The notes beneath the pieces were generated by a model, which saw only the letters and a list, made by a program, of their open reading frames with translations, did no database searches and had not been told where the DNA came from. A stretch of DNA of 64,000 bases from Ciborinia camelliae. Its lineage: Eukaryota > Ascomycota > Leotiomycetes > Helotiales > Sclerotiniaceae. The stretch covers positions 1,041,976-1,105,975 of the forward strand of contig JANPYM010000002.1 of the NCBI GenBank assembly GCA_025890175.1, written 5' to 3'. A program made the translations under genes and the position numbers. The number at the start of each line of letters is the position of its first letter. The stretch's first letter is position 1. Below are positions 47,837 through 61,853 of the stretch, in pieces.

Positions 47837-50800
47837 CCACCAGCACAGGTCTGGTATAACCCACCATCTAGAATGCCGCTGCGCAGACAGTCATTAACAT
47901 AAACATAACAAGAGGGAGAGGGAGAGGGAACGTGAAAGTTGATCGACGTGGAAAAAGAAAAATCGAATGGGTTTACTGTGGGTTATATATAATATAATAT
48001 AAGATAAAATAATATCACACGACGATGTATATATCGGATAAATCTCTGAAATATATTATTTATTTAGAGGGATTTATGTTAGTTGGATGATAGGTATTTA
48101 AAGCTTGGGGATATGTACCTAGGTATATAATATTAGAGGAGTGAAGGGGGGAGAAAAAGGTTTCTGAGGAGGGATAGAATGAGTGGACCGAGATGTAGAG
48201 GATCTAATGACAGATTTGGTAAGTGGAGTGGAATGGTTTTGGGACTCCTAGTAGGTTGAAGGAGGATATAGAAGTTCAATTGGATGGATATTTCTAGATA
48301 GAAGTCAAGAGTTAAGATTGTATTTTTGTAAAGTGCTATCTATCATTCTTATATCGGTACTGTACCACCCATCCATGACATCTATAACAACCATGCATTC
48401 CACAGTTCGACGTAACAGTTCTCAGGACCTAACCACTCGATGGGTCATTAAAAGAAAGTCTAGTTTGTTCAGATAATGGAACTATCAACAAAGATGATTA
48501 ATTGTGAGGGGACTTCCTAGTTAATGTACTGCGGTGGATATCTATCTATAAAGTTGATCGATGGAAGAAGTAATATAACATTTATGTACTCCTGGAACTC
48601 AAAGCTGACATATAATGGAAAGGGGAAAGGATGAATGTTAGAGGCAAGCAAGTGAGTGAGTACACAAACAAGCAAGCAAGCAAGTTCAAGCGATTAGGAA
48701 GGCAAAGAACGGAAGGTAGTAATGCACGAGCCACGACGAGATTATGGGTAGATGACTATTATTGGAAGAGTCGATATCATAGATATTCTTAATTTTGAGC
48801 TGTGAGGAAATGGTGAAAGAAACCAGAAGGCAAACCAGAAGGCAATGAATGATACTCCATCGATACTATATCGAAAAAAAAAAGAGTTGAGAATTGCACA
48901 ATGAGAATGGGGGCAAATATTTCCATAACATGGTGGGATTCTATATCATATCACGATAATACCACCATGGATATGCGAAGGTATGTAGACCAGACAGCAT
49001 AGCATGTCTATCAGTGGATAGACGAAGAGAAATATATTCTCGTAGCCATTGAATCCGAGGTGCTTGCAAGCGGACTTCCCTTGCACCAGCAGGAGAAGCA
49101 ACATGTCCTCAATCGAAAGTCAACAGACGTATGGAGATCTTCAACATTCTATAGCATCCGACAGATAGTGATCGACAAGTTCACGCGTGGCAATGCCGAT
49201 CATTTCAATGTACAAAAAGGATTGCAGGAAGATGCATGCAAGAATGCCTGGCTCCGCGGACGCGGGTGGTACTCAAGTTTACTGTGCAGATGTACGCCAT
49301 GAGCCTAAACCTGAGACGAAATATTTATGGATCCAGATTCTAGCCGTTTCTTTGATGAAGGAGTTTAAATTTTGGTACCTGTTCGGAATGGTTAGACTCC
49401 CGACCATAGCTTGATGAGATCGGAGGGGACAGGGAGATAGAGATGCGCTCCGATATATGGTCTACGGGATACCGTTCAACGGTTGAATGCCGATAGACAC
49501 CTATGCAGAGAGATATCAAGTGTGGTCTCGCAAGCGTGTTTGGGTTGTGATTCGTGAGAAGTTGATCAACGTCATGGGTGTGGCTAATGGAAAGAAAATC
49601 CAAGACACCAAACGCCACTAGCGTGCAAGAGAAATTGAGAGGAAACCGATACCGATTCTGCGCAGACTTCTTTGCAGCTGCTCTTTGCGGTTCAGGGTTT
49701 TGCATGCCAATAATAGGCGATGCAGTCAAGATGCAGTTCGTCGTTTGTAGCCGTGGAAATAAGCGTTCTGGAGGGGTAGATCGCATGCTGATCGACTTTC
49801 TGATACCCAGTGCGGAAAAGTCTGCTTAAGCAGCCTCGTCCCCTTTATCCTAAAATATCAGCTATCTTTAACCAGGCACTAAATACGCTCCCGTACATAT
49901 AGAGGAACTAGGGGTTTGGGGTAGCTTGCCGCTTCAAAGGGACCACCTAACGGGTATACTTGACCATTCTTTAAATGCCAAGCGGTTGGACTTTACTGAA
50001 CAGCTTTCTCAAAGTATCTATACCTCCCGGGAACCGGAGCGAATCGATGAACGGTTCGGAGACTCGTATAGTCCTCTACCAAACTCTCGTATCCATCCAA
50101 TCCTCGTACCGGTACTCTTTCAAAGCACCGACATAGGGACCAAGCCGCCAAGCCTCCCAAGTGAGTTGCATATAAGGTTCTCCCGAACAAATCAAAGACG
50201 ACAAGTTGAAGTTTCATTTGGAATAGGGAAAGCTTTGATTATCTCATGGGACCTCAATCGATGAACGAGTAATGTAGCTCGGTAGAAGGATGCAAGTTGA
50301 CGTTCTGGTACAAATACTCGCAGGAGGCCGCAGGAGGATAGCATGTGTTGTCAACGAGTCACATCACATCATTTCCCACACTTGATGGCAGGTTCCTCTT
50401 CCATTGGTGGAGAGTGAGTGCATCTTTGATGGGTTCGCTGTAGTGTCACTATTGTATGAGTACTGGAAGCAAATAATGCATGCTAATATAAATCGTCGGT
50501 ACCTTTCTCGACCGAATGGTACGAGAACATGCGAGTAGAAAGTCAGCAGGCCTCCTAAATTTCATGCGATGACTAGGGTTCTAGGTTACTAGCGACGGCT
50601 CCCCTTGTCAAAGTAGACGTGCCCCGTAGGCAAAGGATGGATTCTGGGGAAAGGTTGTACGAAGTACGGAGTACGATCAAGCGTATATTACCAACTGTAC
50701 CTATAACAATACTAATAATAATAATAACCTTACAGTATATAGTATCCATATTGACATCCATATGGACATCCATATGAATAATACCCGGTGGATTACAGTA

Positions 50801-53800
50801 GTGTCAGGTTCGGCAGCGGGTGAAGCTCGGCGTTTGTTTAGCAAGCAGCCTACTTTACATGAGCGCATGTAGGGTAGGATTGAGTTCCTGTGAGAGGCAA
50901 GAAAAGGCACAAGAAGGTGTTATTGCATGAAGCCATCTCAATTAAAACCTCATATATGATACATTATTATACATAGAGCTCGAGAAAACCAGGGTTCAAA
51001 CTTACCCATGTTATTATGTATGGAAATTGCAACACGATCGTAATGCGTCGGTTAGAGTTTGATTGCAAGTACACAGGACCTACGAGTGTAGGTAGTTAGT
51101 AGGTAAGATTAAGTAGCTAGCCCTGCAAATAACAAGTCTGGCAACTCTTGGAGTCTTATTAATGTTAAGGTAGTAGGTAATAAGTTGCAAGTTGTAATGT
51201 CTCCAAACTTCAAGGGTTCAGTCAAAAGAAGGTTTCGGGTAAGGTTATGATTATGAAGGATGAAGGGTATAACGTTACCGGTGCCGAACTTTTCTTCTCT
51301 ATAAACTCTCCCCCAGACTTTCGGAGTTTTGGATCTTTCAGAGGTATTTCTGCAATGTGAAGATTATTTGCGGTCCCAATCGTGTATAGTTTCCTCCAAT
51401 TGAGTGGTAATATAATTGGTAGCACATGAATTATAATGATATGTCGAGATATCTAATCCGATTCAACTCTTTCCAATTAAACGTATCTTGGCACTGCAGG
51501 ACAGAAAAATGGTGGAATATGCCGCTCGCCGAGGCTGAGGATATCCAAATTTCAGTTAAAATACTAAGGGGAGTCCGTAGAAGGTGGGTGTACTGGTATT
51601 CTATCCCCATCTTCTCATTGGGATGGATGGTAGTCACTACCTACATTATATCACATCTGGATATGCACCATGTAATGAGTTCGGATAATATCTACCTACC
51701 TTTGATGTTCCCCCAGGGAAAGCTTTTCTAGTTTGACAAATTGACATACTGGTCCTGTCCCGTCGGCCATGAAAAGATGGGAAAAAGCTGGGGAAACAGG
51801 GGATTGAGTTCGTTCTCGGTTGCATTCTCAGTAAAGGGCTCTTTGAATCTGGACTTCTTGCTCAAGCAACATCTCTTTCTTATTCGGCAGAATAGCATGG
51901 CAGCTCAAAAGGTCTTGCGATGAATGCAGGGTGTTGCCATGTTCTCGAGAGGTCGTGGCGTATCAACATCACACATATGATATATCTAACGTCTTCAACC
52001 CTTCTACGCATTGCATGGCATAGCATAGCATGGCATGGGCATGGCAGAGGATAGTAGATGACCATTATAATTTTGCCGTCTTCCGAGTGGATATCCATTT
52101 GTTTTTTCAAGGGAAGGTCTAACGAATATCAGGTGAGTATCAAAAAGTTTAGGGTGACAGGGGAAAAACTAGTAGGGGGCGCTCGTTTGCAGTGTGCACT
52201 GTGCAATGTGCACCAAATTATTGCCGTTCCGTAAGGTAAGGTAGGGCAAGGTAAGGTAAGACGATTGCGAGGTTGATGAGATGAGGAAGAGGAAGAGGAA
52301 AAGGGAGAGGAAGAGGAAGCATTGGAAAGAATAACATGATCGAACAGTCGAACAGTGAACAACGAACTATGAACAGCAAACTAGGTACAAACAACGAATA
52401 AGTTGGTCAAAATTCGATTTTACTTTAACACCCCTCTTTGTCATCATACACGCAAGGTCGCAGAGGTATCTACATACTATCTATGAGTGTTTACCTACGC
52501 AGATATTCAGAATAGGTCTAGATGATGAAGAAGAGTAGGTAGGTACGCAAGAGTACCGATACGCATACCTACTCTTCCCACCCACCTGGACGGCCATTTT
52601 GTGTAATAACATGTAGATAGGTAGGTAGAGAGGGAGGGAGGTAGGTTTGATGTAGGTATGTATAAGCGTCAATCGGTATCTTATCGTCATCGGACAAGCT
52701 TGGATCACTTCATGGCCCTTTTTTTGATATGTATTCTGATATGTACCCGTCCGGGGTCTGGAGAAGATGAGTTGTGAGGTACGTTGACCAGCATCAAATA
52801 CTGTAACTCGGCAGGGATGAATAATGTGGAGATGGATGCAGGTGTCGGATTAAAAGTACATTTTTGAGCTACTTTACTATAGAGTCTGTCTGTCCTGTGG
52901 AATAGAGAATAGACAAACTTGGTATCGGTATACAGTACTACTACTGTACTCGCATTGCAAGAATGAAGTCGATGATGTTTTATATCCATCCGCATGATGC
53001 AAAGCAACGACCTCGATTGGGAAAAGCAAAAGCAAAAGCGGAATCAATCATAGACGATTTATAAACCACGGAATACTTAATTAGTACGGAGCATGTTGGG
53101 TAAGTTTTCATATCTGTGGATAGAAGTGGTCCCTTCGGATAAGAGCGGCAATGCACATTTATGAGTGATAGTGGGGACCAAGAACTCAAGAGTTATTAAA
53201 ACGCATCAAATTATGTGAGAGTCGAGAGTCGAGAGTCGAGTGTCGAGACAGAAAGTAATGAATGTTAGGCAAGGTTATATTATTCTAATTCGTACATTAA
53301 ATTTGGATCCGGATATCCTATTTCTGATTTGTTGTTTCTGCTTTACGGGACGGGTATAGCCGACTCAGCAATATAAGTTGAATAGTTAGAGAGTCGTATG
53401 AAGAGCCCTGCAGACTCGAGACTGCTCGTAAACCCATTGATATGTATGGCATATACTATCTTACTACCTAGTTTTAGGTATGTATCTATATCCAGGTATT
53501 CCTAGACATTCTGGACCAGAACATCTAAAATCTTTTACGTACTGAATAGCTACATCTACCTACCTAGGTAGTACTGTGGGTGGGTAGCAGGCAAGGTTAA
53601 CGTTCTTATAAGCTGTAGTGCTATATAGGTTCCAAGGTTAATAATGATTAAATCATTAATGATTAAAAAGAAAAAAGAAACTATTTCCATCCACCTCCCG
53701 AGTCCAAGGTAGTTTCACCATGAGGTTGAGAACCGAGATAGGTAGATTGATTATACGACGGAAGTGCCGGAGTATAATAGAATGAGCACGTACAACAGAC

Positions 53801-55169
53801 GGATTAAGTAGCTAGCAGTAATATAAAAGGTATTTTGGAGTTTTGCTAGAAGAATATTGTTCGTTTTCATCAGCATGCTTCGATTGGATTACCAACTTTA
53901 TTACTATGCCTTACCCTTTTCCTTTGTGCTCATGATGCTTTTAAACGATATGATCCATGATAGTGATACTATCGGTAAGTGATGGATATCGTTTAGAGAT
54001 GCTTAGAAATTTCAACACCGAGTAAAGAGAAAGGGTTCTTTGTACGGAATATATGAGGATGAGTGATCAACCAGTAAGAGTAAAGAGCCTCGTTTGTTTG
54101 GCGTGTAGGTAGGTATAATATTGCCCAGGTGCCTTACAGAATCACCTGCTGTAGCTTTACGCTTGATGATTTGATTCGTTGCACATTGCATTGATTGTAC
54201 ATGTGATGTGAAGTGAAGTGAGGTGATGTAAAAGCTTCCATTCCTTCCTGAAGCTTCACTCACCTAACTTTCTTTCAAGGAGACTTTTATCTATGATGTA
54301 GGTAGTTTTAAGTAGAGTGACAATTTTCAATCTAGACTCTTTACTCAATACGATGACCGGGAAGATGAAGATATGAATTCATCAATACATTTTTCTCCGT
54401 ACTTTTGATACTCCTTTTTCTCATTCTTAAGGATTGATTCGTTCGCTCATTATTCTCATAATCAATTGAATTAGCCAATCATTCTATTGAAGGTGACGAT
54501 ATTATTCATAACTAACGGACTTTTCAATTACCTCCAGCTAGTAGGTACGTACCTTTTTAACTCCTTCATCACAAAGTTCCGGTCACTTATAGATATTATT
54601 ACCTACCTAGTACTCCCTCCCTCTCTTTTCCATGCCTAGTAACACTTCCGAGGTCCCCCTTTTAAAACGGCAAGAAAATTAACAACCTACCTGCACTGAG
54701 TAATCAAAAAGATCCACCAAAACGAGACCCGCCAGAGAACCGTGGACATTTCACACATCCATCCCATCCTACAGAAAATCTCGTCTCAGAGTGAATGGAT
54801 ATGATATGACGGTTGCAACCAATGATTACCCTAGATTATCATCTTTTGATACCATCTACTAGGTACCTACTTACTAGTATTATTAGTATTAGTATCAGTA
54901 TCATCCTGAAGCGCATATTCATACATATTCAGCCATCTTCATTATTGGTCAGTCATAGACTCATAGACTCCATCGTCTCAATCGTCTCCAGTCCAAAGCA
55001 AGCCTTCCATTCATATCCATCATATCCATACCTACCTAGCCATCCATAGCCAAAGCCACAAAGATTTACCTTTCCTTGTCCTAGCGGGCAAAGATCATTT
55101 TCGATACATACCTATACTCGAGTAATAAATTTTATTCATCTATCAATTGATCTCTCTCTCTCCGTTAAA

Positions 55170-55213
55170 GGTCAACGGTTAACGGTTAACGGTCAGCGGT
55201 TTACGGTTTACGG
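55170..55213. repeat. Degenerate 7-bp tandem repeat (GGTTAAC-type)
   Basis: Successive units read GTCAACG, GTTAACG, GTTAACG, GTCAGCG, GTTTACG, GTTTACG. The array lies in the long leader of the C2H2 regulator. Confidence 0.75.
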
Positions 55214-55614
55214 AGGTATCTTCGATCTTGGAAAAGGATAAAGGATTACAACTACTTTTGCTACTTTTACTACTACTACATACCTCCCTACTACCTACTC
55301 CCTACTACTACCTCCCTACTGCCCGCTGCCTACTACTACCTCCCTATTACCTACCTGCTACTTTCTTATTTCAAGTTCAATAACGTTTACTACCTACCTA
55401 GATCCAAGGTTCCAAGGTTCCAAGGCTAGGTCTTCCATTTCAAGGTTATTGATCGCAGGAGCTGGAGAATTGGATAGAATAATTCACTAGTTCTGCTTCC
55501 AATTAGGAAATTCAATATCATACCTATTACCTACCCATCCAATCCATCGAAAAGCTACTACGGCATTTCTTACACACAGAGGACGCATATTAGGTACGCT
55601 ATATTACGCTACGC

Positions 55615-55641
55615 ATCAATCAATCAATCAATCAATCAATC
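55615..55641. repeat. (ATCA)n microsatellite
   Basis: An uninterrupted run of about six and a half ATCA units in the upstream region of the C2H2 regulator. Confidence 0.9.
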
Positions 55642-56349
55642 GTACCCGACGCACAGAAGATATTACCTCCACAACCCACCCCGGATTTCAAACCACCTGG
55701 GCAACAATCACCACCAACCACAATCATTTCATTTCTTCCCTACAGTTTGTTACGGTTATTCCAAGTTGTGTGCAGAATCAGAATTACATACTCGAGTAGA
55801 GAGAATTACATACATACATTACCTTGCTTCACACAACACCTGCATCAGCCTTTTTTAATATTTACCTTTAATTAAATTTTAATTACCTATTGAACGTCTT
55901 TCTTTCTTGAATACTCGCTCATCTCCCCATTCACAGCCGGGAGCGTCTGCCTGCAAAAGCAAATAATAGGAAGTTCTTCATTTAAATTTGACTGGTCTGG
56001 TCTGCAGAAACGAGTAGTTAAGGATCGGGTCGGCTAAAGCTTCAACGGCCGAAGGTTGCAGCAACGGAAAAAGGCTTGGGTGGATTTATTACTGCATCGA
56101 GAGCTGCAAGTCCCCAGTAAAGGGCCCGCCAGGTTTCTATTCATTGGCAAAGCCGTAAGTCGAACGTCCATCCATCTTGCCTTTGCCACGAATAATCACT
56201 TTTCAACCCGGGAACAAATGGAATGCTGAGCGATTTCTAGAATGTACAAAACTTCTTAGGAAGTTATTCTCATATATCTTAGCCTCGCCGTCTTCAAAGG
56301 TGCGGGACAGAAGATCAACCTCCATCAACAGCTTGAAATTCCCGCGGCG

Positions 56350-59300
56350 ATGTCATCCAATAGTCCCGAGGAGAATGGTGGGATGAATGGTGGGGTGAAT
56401 GGTGAAGAGAATGGTAAGTGGCAATCACATACCGAATACAATTCGGACATAAAGTTTCTCTTCAGTCCATGATAATGTTCTCTTATTGTGCTGGTGGGAC
56501 TTTAACTGACATTTACACAAGTTAAAGCATCAACACCAGCAACAACAACTATCTCCAAACCTGCCGACACTTCCAATCCTGCCAAAACCGACAAGCCTAA
56601 ACCTCATGGTTGCATTGAGTGTGGAAGACATTTTGCACGTCTAGAGCATCTTAAACGGCACGAAAGATCACACACAAAAGAAAAGCCATATGAATGCGAC
56701 ATCTGCACCAGAAGATTTGCGCGGCGGGATCTTCTACTAAGACACCAGCAGAAGCTGCACTCAAACACAACACCTTCTGCAAGACCAAGACATCCGCGAG
56801 GAAGCTCAAGTAACGCAGCCGGAACTGGTGGATCAAATGGGGTACGAAAAAACACCACTGCCACAGGACACATGAGACAAAGGGCAAATACGACTATTGG
56901 TATAGAAATGGCAGGAGCACCTCTCGTGGCGAGAAATCAAAACCATGTAAACCATCCAAATCACGGTCATAGCCGTCACCCTAGCCTCGCGGAACTGCCA
57001 ATGCATCGCGATTACGTCTTTGGCGGAATGAGTGGAATATTAGGGATGTCGTCCGCGATGAACCAGCGCGGGATGAATCATGGATTGAAAGTCGAAACTT
57101 CTGCTCTCGACCTTCACGGCATGGATCATTCAAATCATTTGCAAACTGCGCCGCTCCTTGGAAGTTTCGGAAATCCCGAATTTGACTTCCAAACCCGCTT
57201 TCAAAACTTTGTGTTTCCAACTGAAAATGGCTCAACGATAAATCCTAGTGACTTGCATTTTAATGACTCGCCACAATCAATGGAGGTCGATTTTACTGAC
57301 CCTTTTAATCCCAATTTCTCAGATACGTCCGTCCCAATGTTGGATGACAATGCTTTCAGTCCAATGGATGCATTCCGTCAAATGAATTTCAATGCAGCCA
57401 ATGAGAATGCTATCGACGGTTCATCCCCCTCTGCCATCAGTACTGCTAGCTACAGTGGAATCAGTGAAGGGGTTATGCTGGATGGATCCAATAATACCGC
57501 TGCAAATCCAGCGTCTATGTGGCATCAACCCGTGGTGGGGCATCAGCCCATGATGGGACATCCTCTGATGACACAAAATTTCGTGGACCATGGCAATCAA
57601 AATTTCGCAAATTCCGCGAACGGAAATTCTATCCCGCCACACAGTCTGCCGCAGAACCACGCGAATCAGCAATATTTTCATGCACCATCTCCCTTGGGCC
57701 TTCCTACGATGCCCAGACAGAACAACCATCAAGGTTTCCACCCCACCATGAATTTCGGCCTCGAGTCTCTCAACTCCATGACTGGCGGTATTCACGGAAG
57801 CTTACCTTCATCCACGAATGGAGAAGCAGCCCCTGCGACGCTTGCGACTGGCCTGGTCCAAGATGCACCTTTTGGCGGAGGAAAGTTTTCCTTCCCTTCT
57901 GCAAACTCACCAGCTCCCCAATCCCCTCGGTTTTCGACTCGAGCAAATAGTGTTAACGAAAGTACTAGATTTCTACCAAGCACATCTGATCTCCAAAGAT
58001 ATATCGACGCTTACATAAAGTATTTTCATCCACACTTACCATTTTTGCATATTCCTACACTCGTCTTCGATCCTTCGATTTATGCAGACCATGGTCGAGT
58101 CACTGCTAGTTCCATTGAAGGAAATGGATGTCTCGCACTCTCAATGGCTGCTATTGGTGCACTATATGAAAAAAATGGTCCGCAAGCGCAAACTCTATTT
58201 GAATCAGCGAAGAAAACGCTACTCTTATACCTAGAAGAACGGCGCAAGGCTGATGTTCGCAGAGCGGACCACCGGAAGACCTCGATAAACTACAATTCGA
58301 GAGCTCCTGAGACTTATGTTGAAACCCCCGTATGGCTTACACAGGCTATGCTGCTGAATATTATCTATGGTGCCAATTGTGGAGATAAAATAGCAGGCGA
58401 GATTGCGCTCACTCATTGTGCAACTTTAGTCAGTCTTGCTAAGGCGGCAGAGCTTGTCAAACCACCATGCTCTGATAATGGATCACCACAACAGGATGCA
58501 CGGATGACCGATGGCGATGATGTGATTAACGGCTACATTAAAAGCGAGACTTCGGATGATGAACAAGAGTGGTTAAACTGGAAAGTGGAGGAGGAAAAGA
58601 GGCGAACTTTATACGCAATCTTCATACTCTCCAGCATGCTTGTGTCTGCCTACAATCACGCGCCATTCTTAACTAATTCTGAGATTTTGTCAGAATTACC
58701 TTGCGAAGAAGAATTTTGGTCAGCTGGATCTGCCTCCGACTTTTATCATATGGGTGGCTCGAGAATGGCCAATAAACAAACCACCTTCAAAGCTGCTCTA
58801 AGCGAACTACTACAAGCTAGCAATAACCAGCAACACCAGCAGGCACAAGCTCAATCTTTTGGAAATGGACAGAATACCCAGGACTTACCCCAGAGCGATT
58901 TGACGCCAAGTTCTTTTGGATGTTTAATTCTGATTAATGCATTGCATAACTTTATTGTATGTTGTTTGAAATTACCCATTTCCCCAGATTTCGGATACTT
59001 TTTGTTGTTTGCTAGCCAATCAAAGTAGAGAGCACTGACCAAGTATAGTGGGAAACCCGACAGAGACATACCAACAGCAGCACTAACAATCCGTGGACGT
59101 ATGAGGATACCGAAAAGATGCAACGCCGCATTGAACCTGCCTTGAGAGCATGGCAACTAGCATGGCAACGCAACCCTAGGCACACTATGAATCTCCCGAG
59201 CCCGCTCGGACCGCTGGGGACCGACTGTGTTCCTCTCCTTGACATAGCATACGTTCGCTTGTTTGTCAACATGTCAACATCAAAAGAGAGTTTCTGGAAG

Positions 59301-60235
59301 CGTGATTTCGATGGTATGGCAAATGAACTTTTTATCGGGAGCCACAGGATCCAGCATGCAAGGAACTCTTCTAGCACCAATGGCGATTCCATGGAATTCT
59401 CAGGCGGGTCAGCTACAAGCTCTGTGTTCGTCGATTCTCCCACATCATCAAACTCTCCTGACTTTAAACCCCCCAGAGATTTTAAATATCCTCAACCTGA
59501 AATGTCGCCGGGCTTCCCTTTAAGAGCGAAGCGTGAACGCCATCTCCGGAGAGCAGCTTGTTATGCCGCAGACCATCTCTCAATGTCAGATAAATTTGGT
59601 GTTACTTATGCCAATTTAATATCCATGAAACTCGCTTTACAGTCTGCCATGTGCGCATCTGATTGTGCACAAGCAATAGCTGAGTGGGCAACTACTGTGC
59701 AGGAACGCGTTGGATTTGAACTGGGAATCCTAGGCAAAGATGAAGTTGACATGAACAAATTTCCTGCTATGATGCATCTGGATGACGAAGACACCAAGCT
59801 TTTGCATAAAATCCAAGCTATTCTCGACAGCGCTGAACAGAAGATGCATCTTGAGCAAACAACTGCTGGTCAGATGAACGCTTCTCAAAGACTTCCGGCA
59901 GGAGATAATAGTGGATATGGAAGCAAGATTTTGAGAGTCACTGCTTATATGCTCGATAAAGATGCAGTTTGGCCAGGTTTTTATTTCCTATACCTGATTT
60001 AGGTCTCAAAATGCTAACTCAAGTCACAGTAGTAAAACTCTTAGCGCGTGCCTTGGAGACGCAAGCTAGTCATATGGATGTACGAGCCGAAAGGGCTGGA
60101 CTCCAAAAATCCTTAGAGTTACAATCTAAGCGTATGATAAATCCAGCTGCGGAAAACTCTGGGGTTCAAAATTCCTTAGAGATGCAAGGTATTCATGTGC
60201 AAACACCAGTGGAAAATTCCATATTTCAGCAATAA
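56350..60235 (+). CDS. C2H2 zinc-finger regulator with fungal_trans domain
   Basis: Four exons, 56350-56413, 56522-58956, 59049-59976 and 60030-60235, encode 1210 residues. The introns are 108, 92 and 53 bp; the third uses a weak GTTTTT donor but has a CTAAC branch site and CACAG acceptor and restores [13 protein letters not shown]. Two adjacent C2H2 fingers bind DNA: C52-C55-H68-H72 ([20 protein letters not shown]) and C80-C83-H96-H101, linked by [11 protein letters not shown] long Asn/Met/His/Gln-rich region (about 120-500) follows. The fungal-specific transcription factor domain starts near [20 protein letters not shown] (about 530) and runs through [20 protein letters not shown]. This architecture is that of AmdX/Rsf2/Adr1-like nuclear regulators of carbon and nitrogen use; the exact orthologue is unsure. 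The start ATG precedes a short Gly/Asn-rich exon; a further upstream exon cannot be excluded. The 12-kb desert lies 5'. Confidence 0.92.
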
Positions 60236-61019
60236 AGCCATTTCAATGTATTATCCGATTCGACAAAAGTTTTTCGAGCAGAAAGCAAGTCCTTATGATC
60301 CGGAAAATCAAGCAAGGCCTCGGTTACACATATAAAACAAAAGCCGTTTCCCAAAATCACGTTTTTGATCCTTTTGTAAAAAGAAAAGCCGGCAATAAGA
60401 CTAGACCATGTCTTGTTGTCCTGATTTCGTGGTACATATGGGTGGAAGGTTTCTTATTTCACATACGAACAATACGAAAATTTCGGCTCTGATGCATCTA
60501 TTCATAGCTTTCTAGGGTAACATATTCGCCTTCAAGTCGTCGGTATACCATCTTCCTGCGGGGGTACGTTTATTTCTTCATTGGGTTGGATTCATTTTTT
60601 GGGTTAGGTTGAGTTGGATCTGGCTGGTTGGGTTTAGGTGTTTTGGGATCACAATTCTTCACATTGCGGTTGTTTAATGCGATATTGCTTCAATGATGGG
60701 ATGCCTGATGATGTTGATGACGAATGGGGAGGATAATATTTTTTTTTGGTTCGACATCAAATCGGGCTGGAGGCGTTACTTGATCATGAGTGATAATCTT
60801 TTGGCAAAGACGAATGCGTCAAGCTGACAGAGGAGAGAAAAAAAATTAGTGGGTGGGTGGGTGAGATTGCTGGGGCAAGCATTCATTTCTGGGTTGTGGT
60901 AAATTTTCAGATGAATGACAGGATAGGTGTGGTTAACGGATTGCATGGATTGAATGAAATGGGATGGAATTGAATGGGCATGGAATTGAATTCGGATTGA
61001 AAGGGCGTGGAATTGAATT

Positions 61020-61052
61020 GGGATGGGGATGGGGATAGGGATGGGGATGGGA
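61020..61052 (+). repeat. G-quadruplex candidate, plus strand
   Basis: Six G-tracts of three or four bases separated by AT or ATA (GGGATGGGGATGGGGATAGG and onward). It is on the sense strand of the upstream C2H2 gene, about 0.8 kb past its stop. Confidence 0.65.
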
Positions 61053-61568
61053 ATCGGAATCGAGGATTTCAAATGAGACGATGGCGGGAAATTACATACC
61101 ACCTCACCTACTTGATTGGGCAAGTTAGGTAAAAAAAGGATAGCCAAAAATGAAAATTAACAAGTAAAAATTATTCAAATGCTTGAGAATGATGTGGGAT
61201 TGAAAATCATGATGGTGGATGGTGCTGTACAGTCGGTCGGCCGGTGTATGATAGACGTAGAAGGATTGTTAAGGCGCACATAATCTTATTGCTATTGCTA
61301 CCTACCTAATTATTAAGGGAGATCACCGGGAGTTCGGTTTCTATATATTTGGGAAAAAGGGAGGGGGAAGAGGTCACCGGGTGTAATGAGATGAGAGGGA
61401 GGAATTCATGAGAGATGGTTATTTGATTGATTGATTTTTTATTAATTAAGTAGGTAGTAGGTAGTAGGTAAAGACATTACATTAATTACATTAATTACAT
61501 TACCCATGATGCATTCATTTTTCCTTCACATGCATAGCATATACATTTACATATACAAATGATATCAA

Positions 61569-61590
61569 CCCCAGCCCCAGCCCCAACCCC
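61569..61590 (-). repeat. G-quadruplex candidate, minus strand
   Basis: Four CCCC tracts on the plus strand separated by two-base loops (AG, AG, AA), giving four G4 tracts on the minus strand, a canonical quadruplex pattern. It lies about 265 bp past the GT90 stop on that gene's sense strand. Confidence 0.7.
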
Positions 61591-61853
61591 AACCACCACG
61601 TCAACCTCAACCTCAGCTTCAAATTCAAGTTCTCCGTCCTCTCCTCGTTATGGGAAAAGGGGACTTGGAAGACCAAGAAGGCGGATGAGGAGGAGGAGGA
61701 GGAAGAAGAAGAAGAAGAAGGAGGAGGATCCCCCAACGCCACGCTCATGTAAACGTAAATGTAAATGTAAAAAAAATGCCATCTCTTCTTATTCATTTCA
61801 CTCATTTCATTACCTCTCTCCCTCCCTCCCCGCCTCCAGCCCCAGCTAGTTAG

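Larger units (their letters stand above)
43926..56349. other. Gene desert of about 12.4 kb with relics
   Basis: Between LAS1 and the C2H2 regulator I find no intact gene. The contents are a HET relic (44860-45172), an AT-rich MITE (46404-46892), simple repeats, TACCTAGGTA palindromes at 48116-48125 and 53571-53580, and a GC-richer island at about 49050-50270 with overlapping open frames of 110-150 codons on both strands but no family. The last 1.2 kb (55.1-56.3 kb) is a CT- and TACC-rich leader typical of a long 5' UTR/promoter of the regulator downstream. Confidence 0.55.
60236..61853. other. Convergent spacer with G-rich and C-rich tracts
   Basis: About 1.6 kb between the facing 3' ends of the C2H2 regulator and the GT90 gene. 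It contains GGAATTGAATT-type repeats near 60955-61020, two G-quadruplex candidates on opposite strands, and an AGGAGGAGG/AAGAAG-rich run near 61685-61730. Open frames here are low-complexity by-products of these repeats. Confidence 0.6.

Noticed and set aside
61559..61849. 96-codon plus-strand frame with Pro/Thr, Arg and Lys runs
   Set aside because: Pure low-complexity translation of simple repeats in a convergent 3' region.
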